Positions 50,761 through 58,695 of a stretch of DNA of 64,000 nucleotides are shown piece by piece. Positions within the stretch are counted from its first letter, which is position 1. Each line of letters starts with the position of its first letter. A model generated the notes under the pieces. It was not told where the DNA came from, ran no database searches, and saw only the letters and a list, made by a program, of their open reading frames with translations. A program made the translations under genes and the position numbers. Source of the stretch: an uncultured Prevotellaceae bacterium (GTDB lineage: Bacteria > Bacteroidota > Bacteroidia > Bacteroidales > Muribaculaceae); assembly GCA_900318645.1 (NCBI GenBank), contig ONLH01000012.1, positions 34,656 to 98,655 on the forward strand, written 5' to 3'.

Positions 50761-51336
50761 TTACTTGGCGTCTTCCAAGTCCTCGAGTTGCTCAAGGACG
50801 TCACGGTAGTGACGCTGTGTCTTGAAATGTACTTTCAAACCAATCAATGCGCCAACAATGATACCCACGATGCAACAGGGCACTAAATACTCGCCGCCAC
50901 CTGTCTTCTGTACCATCTCATAGACAGCCCATGAGGCCCAAGCCAGTGCCACAGGAATACCGAACCATGGCCAGTTGCCATCACGCTTCTTGGCAAGAGC
51001 CAATTTGCGCTTCACCTCCACCAGGTTGCCACCCATCAAGTTGTCGTCTCGCAGGACGCTTCCGTTAAAGTAAATGAATCCCACAACCGTAAGCATCATC
51101 ACACACATGGCAATCCACAGGGCAACGGAGAGACCGTTAAGCATCACAAAGGCCCAGTAACCATAGGGAATCATCACGAGGGCTATGATTGCCATGACCA
51201 GATAGCGCCTGTTGAGGGTACTCACACCGCGCTTGATGGAGCGGCGGATGAAACGGTCGTTCACAATAGTTTGGTTCTCGAGTTTATCTTTCAATATCGC
51301 CATCTGCTGGCGCATTTCATCAAGTTCGTAGTCCAT
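50761..51336 (-). CDS. Membrane protein downstream of ECF sigma, probable anti-sigma
   Basis: A 191-residue protein: a coiled N-terminal part (MDYELDEMRQQMAILKDKLENQTIVNDRFIRRSIKRG), two membrane helices (about 45-85), a charged loop (about 90-120), two further helices (about 125-165) and the tail VLEQLEDLEDAK. The arrangement recalls the 2171, 3022 and 4253 products. It begins 15 bases after the sigma gene and is presumably cotranscribed and regulatory. Confidence 0.8.
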   Translation of the reverse strand: MDYELDEMRQQMAILKDKLENQTIVNDRFIRRSIKRGVSTLNRRYLVMAIIALVMIPYGYWAFVMLNGLSVALWIAMCVMMLTVVGFIYFNGSVLRDDNLMGGNLVEVKRKLALAKKRDGNWPWFGIPVALAWASWAVYEMVQKTGGGEYLVPCCIVGIIVGALIGLKVHFKTQRHYRDVLEQLEDLEDAK

Positions 51337-51351
51337 AATTTTAAAATCTTT

Positions 51352-51828
51352 TTAATTGTTCATTTTCTTGAGTTGTTCTTTGATGCGGTAAAGGCGGGTC
51401 GCAACAGCGGTCGTCGTGATGCCCACCACCTGGCCGATTTCCTCGTAGGGCATATTCTCCAGCCACAGCAGCACGATGGCGCGGTCGAAGGGCTGCAGGC
51501 GGCTGATACGCTTGTGGAGCATGTCCACCTGGCGGGAATCGGCATCATGGTCCTCAAACAGGTTGATGTCCATTGACAACGGTTCACTGCTCGTGCGGCG
51601 GTTCTTGCGGTCAAGTGAGATACAGGTGTTGAGCGCCACGCGGTAAATCCACGTCTTCACATTGCTGCGGTTCTCAAATCCCTCAAAGCCTCGCCACATG
51701 TTGATGACCGCCTCTTGAAAGAGGTCGTTCACCTCATCGGCATCTTTCGAGAACATGTAGCACACAGTGTAGATGGTGCTCTTGTTCTGCTTGATGATTT
51801 GTGCAAATTTGCTTTCCAGTTCGTTCAT
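51352..51828 (-). CDS. ECF-family RNA polymerase sigma factor
   Basis: A 158-residue sigma with region 2 (VCYMFSKDADEVNDLFQEAVINMWRGFEGF ... VKTWIYRVALNTCISLDRK) and region 4 (ISRLQPFDRAIVLLWLENMPYEEIGQVVGITTTAVATRLYRIKEQLKK). Coupled with the downstream four-helix membrane protein. Its own promoter at 51859-51890 carries CGTCTAATG, so autoregulation is plausible. Relation to the other ECF operon at 45349 and to the METNTL paralogues near 2-5 kb is suggested by the shared motif. Confidence 0.93.
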   Translation of the reverse strand: MNELESKFAQIIKQNKSTIYTVCYMFSKDADEVNDLFQEAVINMWRGFEGFENRSNVKTWIYRVALNTCISLDRKNRRTSSEPLSMDINLFEDHDADSRQVDMLHKRISRLQPFDRAIVLLWLENMPYEEIGQVVGITTTAVATRLYRIKEQLKKMNN

Positions 51829-51858
51829 TTTTTCGTCGTTTTAAAACTTTCTTTTGCC

Positions 51859-51890
51859 CATTAGACGAACAACCCAATTAAAAAATCACA
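51859..51890 (-). promoter_or_regulatory. Candidate ECF-sigma promoter
   Basis: Minus strand: GTGATTTTTT (51880-51889), then CGTCTAATG (51859-51867), with 12 bases between the T-run and CGTC. Same motif as before the genes at 46858, 4786 and 2680. Confidence 0.55.
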
Positions 51891-51941
51891 CAAAAATAAA
51901 AAAAATTTTCAAGAGCTCTAGATGGTATTAAAAATAATTCC

Positions 51942-51949
51942 TATCTTTG
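51942..51949 (+). promoter_or_regulatory. -7 promoter element for the DUF4160 gene
   Basis: TATCTTTG on the plus strand, 28 bases before the proposed ATT start. Confidence 0.5.
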
Positions 51950-51976
51950 TGACCAAAATCATTATAAAGAATCATT

Positions 51977-52216
51977 ATTAAGCCTGAAATTTTTCGTTTT
52001 TTTGGCTTTTCTTTCTTCTTTTATAACAAAGAGCATGAGCCTATTCACATCCATGTCGAGGGTAATGACGGCATGGCAAAGTTTGACTGGGATGGAGAGC
52101 AGTTTATTCTCGTCGAGAAACACAATATCAAAGCAGGAGACATGAAAAAAATCAAAGCTGTTATCGATGAGAATGCTGACATCATCATCACCCGCTGGAA
52201 TGAACATTTCAACTAA
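51977..52216 (+). CDS. DUF4160 protein with no standard start codon (proposed ATT)
   Basis: A conserved frame of about 79 codons encoding a DUF4160-type protein: KPEIFRFFGFSFFFY, then KEHEPIHIHVEG, MAKFDWDGEQFILVEKH and a final RWNEHFN. Its upstream stop is at 51965-51967, and between that stop and the family's first residues there is no ATG, GTG or TTG, only AGA, ATC, ATT, ATT. Either ATT (51974 or 51977) is used, or the start codon was lost and the gene is decaying. The body is intact, with the HEPIHIHV motif. A DUF2442 gene follows 18 bases later, the usual partner. Function of the pair is unproven; a toxin-antitoxin-like role has been suggested. Confidence 0.75.
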   Translation: MKPEIFRFFGFSFFFYNKEHEPIHIHVEGNDGMAKFDWDGEQFILVEKHNIKAGDMKKIKAVIDENADIIITRWNEHFN

Positions 52217-52234
52217 ATAATCAATCTAATAATT

Positions 52235-52642
52235 ATGAAAATTATCAAAATTTGGTTTGACTCCGATTATATCTATGGCATTGACGAGAGTGGCAATGAA
52301 TACCGTCAATCATTGCTGTGGTATCCAAAATTGAGGACTGCCACCGATGAGCAACGTGCTGAATACACATTCGGCATGGGCGGTATCCACTGGCGAGCCT
52401 TAGACGAGGACATCAGCTTTGAGAGTTTTACCTATGACGATGCTGAACCCTCTCCCATGCAGCGATTTTTCTTGACCCACAAGGAAATCAACGTAGCTGA
52501 ATTTGCCCGATCAATAGGAATGAATGCCACCTTGCTACGCAACTACATCAACGGATTCAAGAAACCCTCTGCCGAACGCCAGCAGGCCATCCTCAACCAC
52601 ATCCACAAATTAGGACAAGAATTAACCGCCGCCTGCTTCTAA
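52235..52642 (+). CDS. DUF2442 protein with C-terminal helix-turn-helix
   Basis: A 135-residue protein. The N-terminal half (IKIWFDSDYIYGIDESGNEYRQSLLWYPKLRTATDEQR in part) matches DUF2442. The C-terminal part EINVAEFARSIGMNATLLRNYINGFKKPSAERQQAIL has a Cro/XRE-like helix-turn-helix. It may repress its own operon with the preceding DUF4160 partner. Same strand, 18-base spacing. Confidence 0.85.
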   Translation: MKIIKIWFDSDYIYGIDESGNEYRQSLLWYPKLRTATDEQRAEYTFGMGGIHWRALDEDISFESFTYDDAEPSPMQRFFLTHKEINVAEFARSIGMNATLLRNYINGFKKPSAERQQAILNHIHKLGQELTAACF

Positions 52643-52698
52643 TTCTTCATCATCACTCATGACGTAAAAATGATGAAAGATAAAAAGTTGGCACGCAA

Positions 52699-52730
52699 TT
52701 TGCCTATGTGGCATTTGCGTAGTAATTTTG
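52699..52730 (+). promoter_or_regulatory. Promoter of panCD
   Basis: TTTG (52699-52702), 20 bases, TAATTTTG (52723-52730). It decides the panC start: the ATG at 52764 lies downstream, while the earlier possible start at 52728 falls inside the -7 box. Confidence 0.75.
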
Positions 52731-52763
52731 CAGTTTGAATTTACATCTTATAATAAAAGAAGA

Positions 52764-53612
52764 ATGAAGATTATCAGCAAGGTCAATGAGTTGCGCGAGG
52801 CCGTGGAGGCTTTTCGCCAGGCAGGTAAGTCAGTAGGTCTGGTGCCCACGATGGGCGCTCTGCACGAGGGTCACAAGTCGCTTATCGATCGCGCCCGCAA
52901 GGAGAACGATGCCGTTGTAGTGAGCTGTTTCCTGAACCCCACGCAGTTCAACAATAAAGAAGACCTGCGCACCTATCCCCGCACCGCCGAGCGCGATGCC
53001 GCGATGCTCGAGGGCTGTGGTGTTGATGTGGCTTTCATGCCCACCGTCGAGGAAATCTATCCTGAGCCCGACACCCGCGTGTTTGACCTCGGTCCCGTTC
53101 AGCAGGTGATGGAAGGCGCCATGCGCCCCGGTCATTTCAATGGTGTGTGCCAGATTGTGAGCAAGCTCTTCTCATGGGTGATGCCCGACCGTGCCTACTT
53201 CGGTGAGAAGGACTTCCAGCAGATTGCTGTCATCCGCGCCATGATCAAGCAGCTGGGCTTTGATATCAATATCGTGCAGTGTCCCTGCATCCGCGAGGAC
53301 GACGGACTGGCCAAGAGCAGCCGCAACGTGCGCCTCACCCCCCAGGTACGCAAGGTCGCCCCGCAGATCTACGCCACCCTTCAGCGCAGTCTGGAGTTCG
53401 CTAAGGACCATTCCGTAGAACAGACCCACGACTGGGTTGTCGCCACCATCAATGCCTGGCCAGAGATGGATACCGAGTACTTCTCGATCTGTGACGGCAT
53501 CACGTTGCAGCCCGTGACCGACTGGGACGAGAGCGACTACATCGTCGGTTGCATCACCGTCTATTGCGGTGACGTGCGCGAAATCGACAACATCACCTAT
53601 AAGAAGCTTTAG
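52764..53612 (+). CDS. panC: Pantothenate synthetase PanC
   Basis: A 282-residue enzyme joining pantoate and beta-alanine with ATP. VPTMGALHEGHKSLI carries the HIGH-type nucleotide motif. VSCFLNPTQF, RPGHFNGVCQIVSKLF, FGEKDFQQ and CIREDDGLAKSSRNVRL (the KMSKS-like lysine region) follow. Start set by the promoter and by the family-typical MKIISKVNELR. Cotranscribed with panD, 55 bases downstream, giving two steps of the pathway. Confidence 0.95.
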   Translation: MKIISKVNELREAVEAFRQAGKSVGLVPTMGALHEGHKSLIDRARKENDAVVVSCFLNPTQFNNKEDLRTYPRTAERDAAMLEGCGVDVAFMPTVEEIYPEPDTRVFDLGPVQQVMEGAMRPGHFNGVCQIVSKLFSWVMPDRAYFGEKDFQQIAVIRAMIKQLGFDINIVQCPCIREDDGLAKSSRNVRLTPQVRKVAPQIYATLQRSLEFAKDHSVEQTHDWVVATINAWPEMDTEYFSICDGITLQPVTDWDESDYIVGCITVYCGDVREIDNITYKKL

Positions 53613-53667
53613 GCTTCAGCAAATCGCTGACAACTAAAAACTGACAACTAAAAACTGAGAAATAGAT

Positions 53668-54030
53668 ATGTACATCCAGGTCATGAAATCCAAGATTCAC
53701 CGTGTCACGGTGACCGATGCTAACCTCAACTACATCGGTAGCATCACTATCGACCAGGACCTCATGGATGCCGCAGGCATCATCGAGGGCGAACGCGTGT
53801 ATATCGTTGACGTGAACAACGGCGAGCGTCTTGACACCTACACCATCGCTGGCGAGCGCGGCAGTGGCACCATCTGCCTCAACGGCGCGGCAGCCCGCAA
53901 GGTCGAGGTCGGTGACATTGTCATCATCATGGCCTATGCCATTGTCACCCCCGAGGAGGGCCGCGAGTTCAAGCCGCAGATTGTCTTCCCCGACACCGCC
54001 ACCAATCGCCTCATCAAGAAAAAGAAATAA
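53668..54030 (+). CDS. panD: Aspartate 1-decarboxylase precursor PanD
   Basis: A 120-residue pyruvoyl enzyme making beta-alanine from aspartate. [24 protein letters not shown] contains the self-cleavage Gly-Ser (IGS) that forms the pyruvoyl group. [23 protein letters not shown] and VIIMAYAIV are family-typical. Follows panC on the same strand, after a spacer of AACTAAAAACTG-type repeats. Confidence 0.96.
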   Translation: MYIQVMKSKIHRVTVTDANLNYIGSITIDQDLMDAAGIIEGERVYIVDVNNGERLDTYTIAGERGSGTICLNGAAARKVEVGDIVIIMAYAIVTPEEGREFKPQIVFPDTATNRLIKKKK

Positions 54031-54155
54031 GATATCAATTCTTCCATGCTAAGGCGCAAAGGCGCTAAGCTAGAATAAAAACTTAGCGTCTTTGCGACTT
54101 TGCGTGAGATGATGATGGCAGGAAAAACTGAGAAATTCTAAAAACCACCAAAATA
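54031..54155. other. Spacer with inverted GGCGCAAAGGCGC-type repeats
   Basis: CTAAGGCGCAAAGGCGCTAAG and a complementary-looking CTTAGCGTCTTTGCGAC, each shorter than a full hairpin, lie between panD and ffh. A related phrase (CTTAGCGCCTTAGCGTG) recurs near 60078. No gene or promoter is evident. Confidence 0.55.
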
Positions 54156-55505
54156 ATGTTTGAAAATTTATCTGATAAACTTGAACGGTCATTTAAAGTC
54201 CTGAAAGGACAAGGCCGCATTACCGAAATCAACGTAGCATCCACCCTCAAGGAAGTGCGCCGCGCTCTGGTTGACGCCGACGTCAGCTATCCCGTCGCCA
54301 AGAAGTTTGTCGATGACGTGAAGCAGAAGGCCTTGGGCCAGAACGTCATCAACGCCGTCAACCCCAGCCAGTTGATGGTCAAGATTGTCCACGACGAGCT
54401 GGCCGAACTCATGGGTGGCGAGGAAGCTACCTTCAGCATCGAGGGCAACCCCGCCGTCATCCTGATGTCGGGTCTGCAAGGTTCCGGTAAAACCACCTTC
54501 ACCGGCAAACTGGCCAACCGCCTGAAAACGGGTAAAGAGAAGCGTAAACCCTTGTTGGTAGCCTGTGACGTTTACCGTCCCGCCGCTATTGACCAGTTGA
54601 AGACCATCGCCGAGCAGATCGAGGTGCCCGTCTATAGCGAGCCCGAGAGCAAGGATCCCGTGGCCATCGCTCTGCACGCCATCGAGCACGCCAAGCAGAA
54701 TGGCTATGACCTGGTGATTGTCGATACCGCCGGTCGTCTGGCTGTTGACGAGGCCATGATGGTCGAGATTAAGGCCATCAAGGATGCCATCCACCCCAAC
54801 GAGACCTTGTTTGTCGTGGACTCGATGACTGGTCAAGATGCTGTCAACACTGCTAAGGCGTTCAACGAGCGTCTCGACTTTGACGGCGTCGTGCTCACCA
54901 AGCTCGACGGTGATACCCGTGGTGGTGCTGCCCTGTCCATCCGCGCCGTCGTCGATAAGCCCATCAAGTTTGTGGGTATCGGCGAGAAGATGACCGACCT
55001 GGACCCCTTCCGTCCCAAAGGTATGGCCGACCGCATCCTGGGCATGGGTGACATCGTGTCGTTTGTGGACCGCATGCAGCAGCAGTATGATGAGGAAGAG
55101 GCCGAGAAGCTGGAGAAGAAAATCAAGCAAAACAAGTTTGACTTCGACGACTTCATCAAGCAAATCAAGCAAATCAAGAAGATGGGTAACCTCAAGAGCC
55201 TGGCATCAATGATTCCTGGCGTGGGCAAGGCCATCAAGGACATTGATATCCCCGACGACGCCTTCAAGGGTGTAGAGGCCATTATCGGCTCAATGACCCC
55301 CCAGGAGCGCGCCAACCCCGACATCATCGACGCCAGCCGTCGCAAACGCATCGCCGCCGGTAGCGGTACCAGCGTTGAGGAGGTGAACCGCCTGTTGAAG
55401 CAGTTCCTCTCGATGCGCAAGGTGATGCACCAGGTTTCGACCAATCCCATGCAGATGATGCGCAACGCTAAGGCTCAAGCCAAGGCGGCCAAGCGCGGAC
55501 GCTAA
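54156..55505 (+). CDS. ffh: Signal recognition particle protein Ffh
   Basis: A 449-residue SRP GTPase. N-domain (about 1-90). G-domain with GLQGSGKTT (G1), ACDVYRPAAIDQL, VIVDTAGRL (G3) and TKLDGD (G4). The C-terminal methionine-rich M domain ends MRNAKAQAKAAKRGR and binds 4.5S RNA and signal sequences. It targets inner-membrane and secreted proteins to the translocon. Single gene with a hairpin downstream. Confidence 0.97.
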   Translation: MFENLSDKLERSFKVLKGQGRITEINVASTLKEVRRALVDADVSYPVAKKFVDDVKQKALGQNVINAVNPSQLMVKIVHDELAELMGGEEATFSIEGNPAVILMSGLQGSGKTTFTGKLANRLKTGKEKRKPLLVACDVYRPAAIDQLKTIAEQIEVPVYSEPESKDPVAIALHAIEHAKQNGYDLVIVDTAGRLAVDEAMMVEIKAIKDAIHPNETLFVVDSMTGQDAVNTAKAFNERLDFDGVVLTKLDGDTRGGAALSIRAVVDKPIKFVGIGEKMTDLDPFRPKGMADRILGMGDIVSFVDRMQQQYDEEEAEKLEKKIKQNKFDFDDFIKQIKQIKKMGNLKSLASMIPGVGKAIKDIDIPDDAFKGVEAIIGSMTPQERANPDIIDASRRKRIAAGSGTSVEEVNRLLKQFLSMRKVMHQVSTNPMQMMRNAKAQAKAAKRGR

Positions 55506-55511
55506 CCATCA

Positions 55512-55546
55512 TTCAAGTGAGCACGCGTTTTGCCTGCTCACTTGAA
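55512..55546 (+). terminator. Terminator-like hairpin after ffh
   Basis: TTCAAGTGAGCA (55512-55523) is exactly complementary to TGCTCACTTGAA (55535-55546). The T-tract is short (GTTTAAAGTTT), so it may stop transcription only partly. Confidence 0.6.
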
Positions 55547-55641
55547 GTTTAAAGTTTAGGGTTTAGAGATAGCAACCCTAAACTTTAATCATTAAACACT
55601 AAACATTAAACTCTAAACTGCGGGTAAAGCCCGCTTAAACT

Positions 55642-56703
55642 ATGAAGCTTCTCTCCATATTGATGCTGTCGATCGTGTCGCTGCTGCAGAGCAACCACAC
55701 GGTCAATCTGATGTTTGTGGGCGACGCCATGCAGCATGCACCGCAGATTACCGCTGCCCAGCAACCCGACGGCACCTACGATTACTCCCCTTGTTTCCAA
55801 TACATCGAGGACGATGTCCGCTGGGCCGACCTTGCCGTAGTCAATCTGGAGTGTCCCTTGGCGGGCAAGCCCTACACGGGCTATCCCTGCTTCAGTGCCC
55901 CCGACAGCTATGCCCAGCGACTCAAGGACGTGGGCTTCGACCTGTTCCTCACCGCCAACAACCACTGTCTGGACCGTCGTGACAAGGGCCTGGTGCGTAC
56001 CTATCACGCTTTGGATTCTATGGGTATAGCCCACATCGGCACCTATCCCAATGACCAGGAACGTGCCAATCGCATCCCTTACATCGTCACTATCAAGGGC
56101 TTGAAAATTGCCTTCCTGGACTACACTTACGGCACCAACGGCATTCCCATTCAGGGCGATGTCATTGTCGATTTCATTGACCAGCAGCAGATTGCCGACG
56201 ACATCGCGCTGGCGCGTGAGCGCGGGGCGCATGCCATCTGCGTCAACCTGCACTGGGGCATCGAGTACCAGTTGAAACCCGTCGCTTCACAACGCACCCT
56301 GGCCGACTGGCTCGTCACCCAGGGCGTAGATCTCATTATCGGCGGACATCCCCATGTCGTGGAGCCCATGGAGGTGCGCCACAGCGAGGAATATGACAAG
56401 GACGTGCTGCTCGTCTATAGCATGGGCAACTTCATCAGCAACCAGAGCGACATCGACACTCGTGGCGGCGCCATGGTCAAGGTATCGTTAAGGATGGAAA
56501 ACGGACATGCCGTCATCGTAGACCCGCGCTACAAACTCTTCTTTGTCCAGAAACCCGTCGCCCGTGGCCAGAACTACGTCCTCATCCCCGAGGCCCGTCC
56601 CGACCTGCTGCGCCCCGACTCCAAGGCCGAATTCACCCGCTTCATGCAGCGCACCCACAACCTCGTCATGAGCAACAACAAGAACGTTCCCCAAGAACAA
56701 TAG
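55642..56703 (+). CDS. CapA/PgsA-type metallophosphatase family protein
   Basis: A 353-residue protein with a short N-terminal hydrophobic segment. FVGDAMQHAPQI, VNLECPLAG, TANNHCLD, NLHWGIEYQ, GGHPHVVEP and YSMGNFISNQ are the metal-ligand motifs of the CapA (poly-gamma-glutamate synthesis) family. These proteins are surface- or periplasm-facing calcineurin-like enzymes. The biological substrate here is unknown; no capB/capC genes adjoin. It starts after a spacer of TAAACATTAAAC-type repeats. Confidence 0.9.
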   Translation: MKLLSILMLSIVSLLQSNHTVNLMFVGDAMQHAPQITAAQQPDGTYDYSPCFQYIEDDVRWADLAVVNLECPLAGKPYTGYPCFSAPDSYAQRLKDVGFDLFLTANNHCLDRRDKGLVRTYHALDSMGIAHIGTYPNDQERANRIPYIVTIKGLKIAFLDYTYGTNGIPIQGDVIVDFIDQQQIADDIALARERGAHAICVNLHWGIEYQLKPVASQRTLADWLVTQGVDLIIGGHPHVVEPMEVRHSEEYDKDVLLVYSMGNFISNQSDIDTRGGAMVKVSLRMENGHAVIVDPRYKLFFVQKPVARGQNYVLIPEARPDLLRPDSKAEFTRFMQRTHNLVMSNNKNVPQEQ

Positions 56704-56766
56704 CCCAGAATAATTCCCAGTCATCACATTATTCCCAGTCACTCCCAGTCCTCCCAGTCGCTCCCA

Positions 56767-57693
56767 TTACGACAGGTACTGCTTCACGTCGATGGCGGCG
56801 CGGCAGCCTCCAGCAGCTGCGACAATGGCCTGGCGGTAGTGCGGGTCGGCGACGTCACCGGCAGCAAACACGCCCTCGACGTTGGTCGCGGTATTGTGGC
56901 CAGTGAGCTTGATGTAACCCTGCTCGTCAAGGTCAATCTGTCCGCCCAAGAACTCGGTGTTGGGACGGTGGCCGATGGCGAGGAAGAAGCCGTCGATAGC
57001 GATGTCAAACAGTTCCTCCTTGTCGGTGCCCTTAAAGCGTACCAGGTGGGCGCCCTCCACGCCGTTGTCGCCAAACAGGCCCACGGTATTGGTGTTGAAC
57101 AGGATTTCGATCTTCTCATTCTCCTTGACGCGCTGCTGCATCGCCTCGCTGGCGCGCAGGTAGTCCTTGCGCACGATGAGATAGACCTTGCTGGCCAGAT
57201 GGCTCAGGTAGTCAGCCTCCTCACAGGCGGTATCGCCACCGCCCACGACAGCCACCACCTTCTTACGGTAGAAGAAGCCGTCGCAGGTCGCACAGGCCGA
57301 TACACCCTGCCCTGCATACTTCGTCTCATCGGGCAGACCCAGGTACTTGGCGGTGGCACCTGTAGCCACGATGATGGTGTCGGCAGTCATCTGCTCACCA
57401 CCGTCGAGGGTGATGAGGAACGGACGCTGGCTCATGTCGATGCCAGCCACGAGGCCCGATTTCATCTTCGCGCCCAGGTTCACCGCCTGCTGGCGCATAT
57501 TCTCCATCAACTGGTAGCCGTCAACACCCTCGGGGAAGCCCGGGAAATTCTCGATGGTAGTCGTCTGTGTCAACTGTCCGCCCACCTGCAAGCCCTCAAT
57601 GAGCAGGCAGTCAATGGCTGAGCGCACCAGATAAATCGCTGCAGTATATCCGGCAGGGCCGGACCCGATAATCAAACATTGAGTATGGTTCAT
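56767..57693 (-). CDS. trxB: Thioredoxin-disulfide reductase
   Basis: A 308-residue FAD enzyme. IIGSGPAGYTAAIY (FAD site), the redox CATC in ACATCDGFFYR, GGGDTACEEADYL (NADPH) and GVFAAGDVADPHYRQ (second FAD motif) are all present. Reduces thioredoxin using NADPH in the cytoplasm. Neighbours are not functionally linked, though a cluster of thioredoxin-fold lipoproteins lies a little further on. Confidence 0.96.
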   Translation of the reverse strand: MNHTQCLIIGSGPAGYTAAIYLVRSAIDCLLIEGLQVGGQLTQTTTIENFPGFPEGVDGYQLMENMRQQAVNLGAKMKSGLVAGIDMSQRPFLITLDGGEQMTADTIIVATGATAKYLGLPDETKYAGQGVSACATCDGFFYRKKVVAVVGGGDTACEEADYLSHLASKVYLIVRKDYLRASEAMQQRVKENEKIEILFNTNTVGLFGDNGVEGAHLVRFKGTDKEELFDIAIDGFFLAIGHRPNTEFLGGQIDLDEQGYIKLTGHNTATNVEGVFAAGDVADPHYRQAIVAAAGGCRAAIDVKQYLS

Positions 57694-57748
57694 TTTTGCT
57701 AAGTTTAAGTTGTCAATATTTAGTTGATTGGTAAGTCTTTATTCTTAT

Positions 57749-58552
57749 TTAATCCTCATCGGGATACATGGTGGCTTTATTTTTTTTGTAATTATTCATT
57801 GCCCGGGCTCTCCTCTCAATATCTTTCAAGTATTCTTTATCCACAACGTCATACAGGGAATCAATATCTGATTGTTCATAACCAATCATCTTGGAATTGA
57901 ACTTTGCATAATCTTTATCTGAAATTCCCATGATACGCTTATTCAACTCATTGGCAGCCTTAATTTCATTGATTAATCCAGATGAACAAGCCACATAATA
58001 CTCAGATTTAATTGCCAACAGGTCATCCAATTTCAGGATTTCGTGACCATCTTTTGGTTCTACCAACTCATGGAAAGCATCAATAACTTCCGTCTTATAC
58101 TCTTCACGAAGAATGTAACAGCCGCTCACGTTGTCGATAAAATCCACCTTACCTATCGTGCTCCAAGTGTCCACATTGGAAGTAAAGATGTGCTCGGTTG
58201 TATGGGCAAACTTTATGTACGACGGGTCATTGCTAGCCAGCATCACACTGGCGATACCCAAAGACTCGCTGTACCTGCCCTCAAGTACCTCAAATTGCAA
58301 GTCATGGTATTTCCTAAGGAGGCTATCGACCTGCTCCATCTGCTTGATGGACTCGTCGATGTCATGGATGATCATCATCGCCATTCTGCGTTGAGCCTGC
58401 TTCTTATGATGACCTTCTACCAGATTGGCGGAGCCGAATGTAAGCACAATCGAGATGCTGGTGGCGAGAATCGTCATCAACAACTCCTTGATCCAATACT
58501 TTTTGGTTCTCAGCTTCTTGCCGAGCTTGGGCATTCTGACCTTAACGTTCAT
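57749..58552 (-). CDS. Membrane-anchored hypothetical protein
   Basis: A 267-residue protein: basic N-terminus (MNVKVRMPKLGKKLRTKKYW), one transmembrane helix (about 25-45) and a largely helical extracytoplasmic or cytoplasmic domain with a coiled stretch (IIHDIDESIKQMEQVDSLLRKYHDL). The N-terminal layout (charged start, IKELLMTILATSISIVLTFG) recalls short DUF6090-like membrane proteins, but the assignment is uncertain. The codon composition is more AT-rich than that of trxB next door. No function assigned. Confidence 0.7.
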   Translation of the reverse strand: MNVKVRMPKLGKKLRTKKYWIKELLMTILATSISIVLTFGSANLVEGHHKKQAQRRMAMMIIHDIDESIKQMEQVDSLLRKYHDLQFEVLEGRYSESLGIASVMLASNDPSYIKFAHTTEHIFTSNVDTWSTIGKVDFIDNVSGCYILREEYKTEVIDAFHELVEPKDGHEILKLDDLLAIKSEYYVACSSGLINEIKAANELNKRIMGISDKDYAKFNSKMIGYEQSDIDSLYDVVDKEYLKDIERRARAMNNYKKNKATMYPDED

Positions 58553-58604
58553 TTTTCAGTTTATTTCATTTGGTATAAATCAGGCTTTTACCAGGAAGTC
58601 CTAC

Positions 58605-58680
58605 AAACTTATATCAAAATCAAACAATAATTTTTTATTCTAATTTTGTTTAATTTCTCGCCCGTCAGGGCGATTATCTT
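58605..58680. repeat. Half copy of the MITE-like element
   Basis: ATCAAACAATAATTTTT ... AATTTTGTTTAATTTCTCG and GCCCGTCAGGGCGATTA match the right half of the element at 7731-7906 (inner arm plus G/C-rich stem). The outer terminal repeat is missing. Confidence 0.55.
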
Positions 58681-58695
58681 TGCTTTATAGCCAGA

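Noticed and set aside
51962-52207. Minus-strand 81-codon frame opposite the DUF4160 gene
   Set aside because: The plus-strand frame has clear family similarity; the minus one is its complement and starts within it.
52728-52763. Longer start for panC
   Set aside because: The earlier start falls within the -7 promoter element and is not part of the family alignment.
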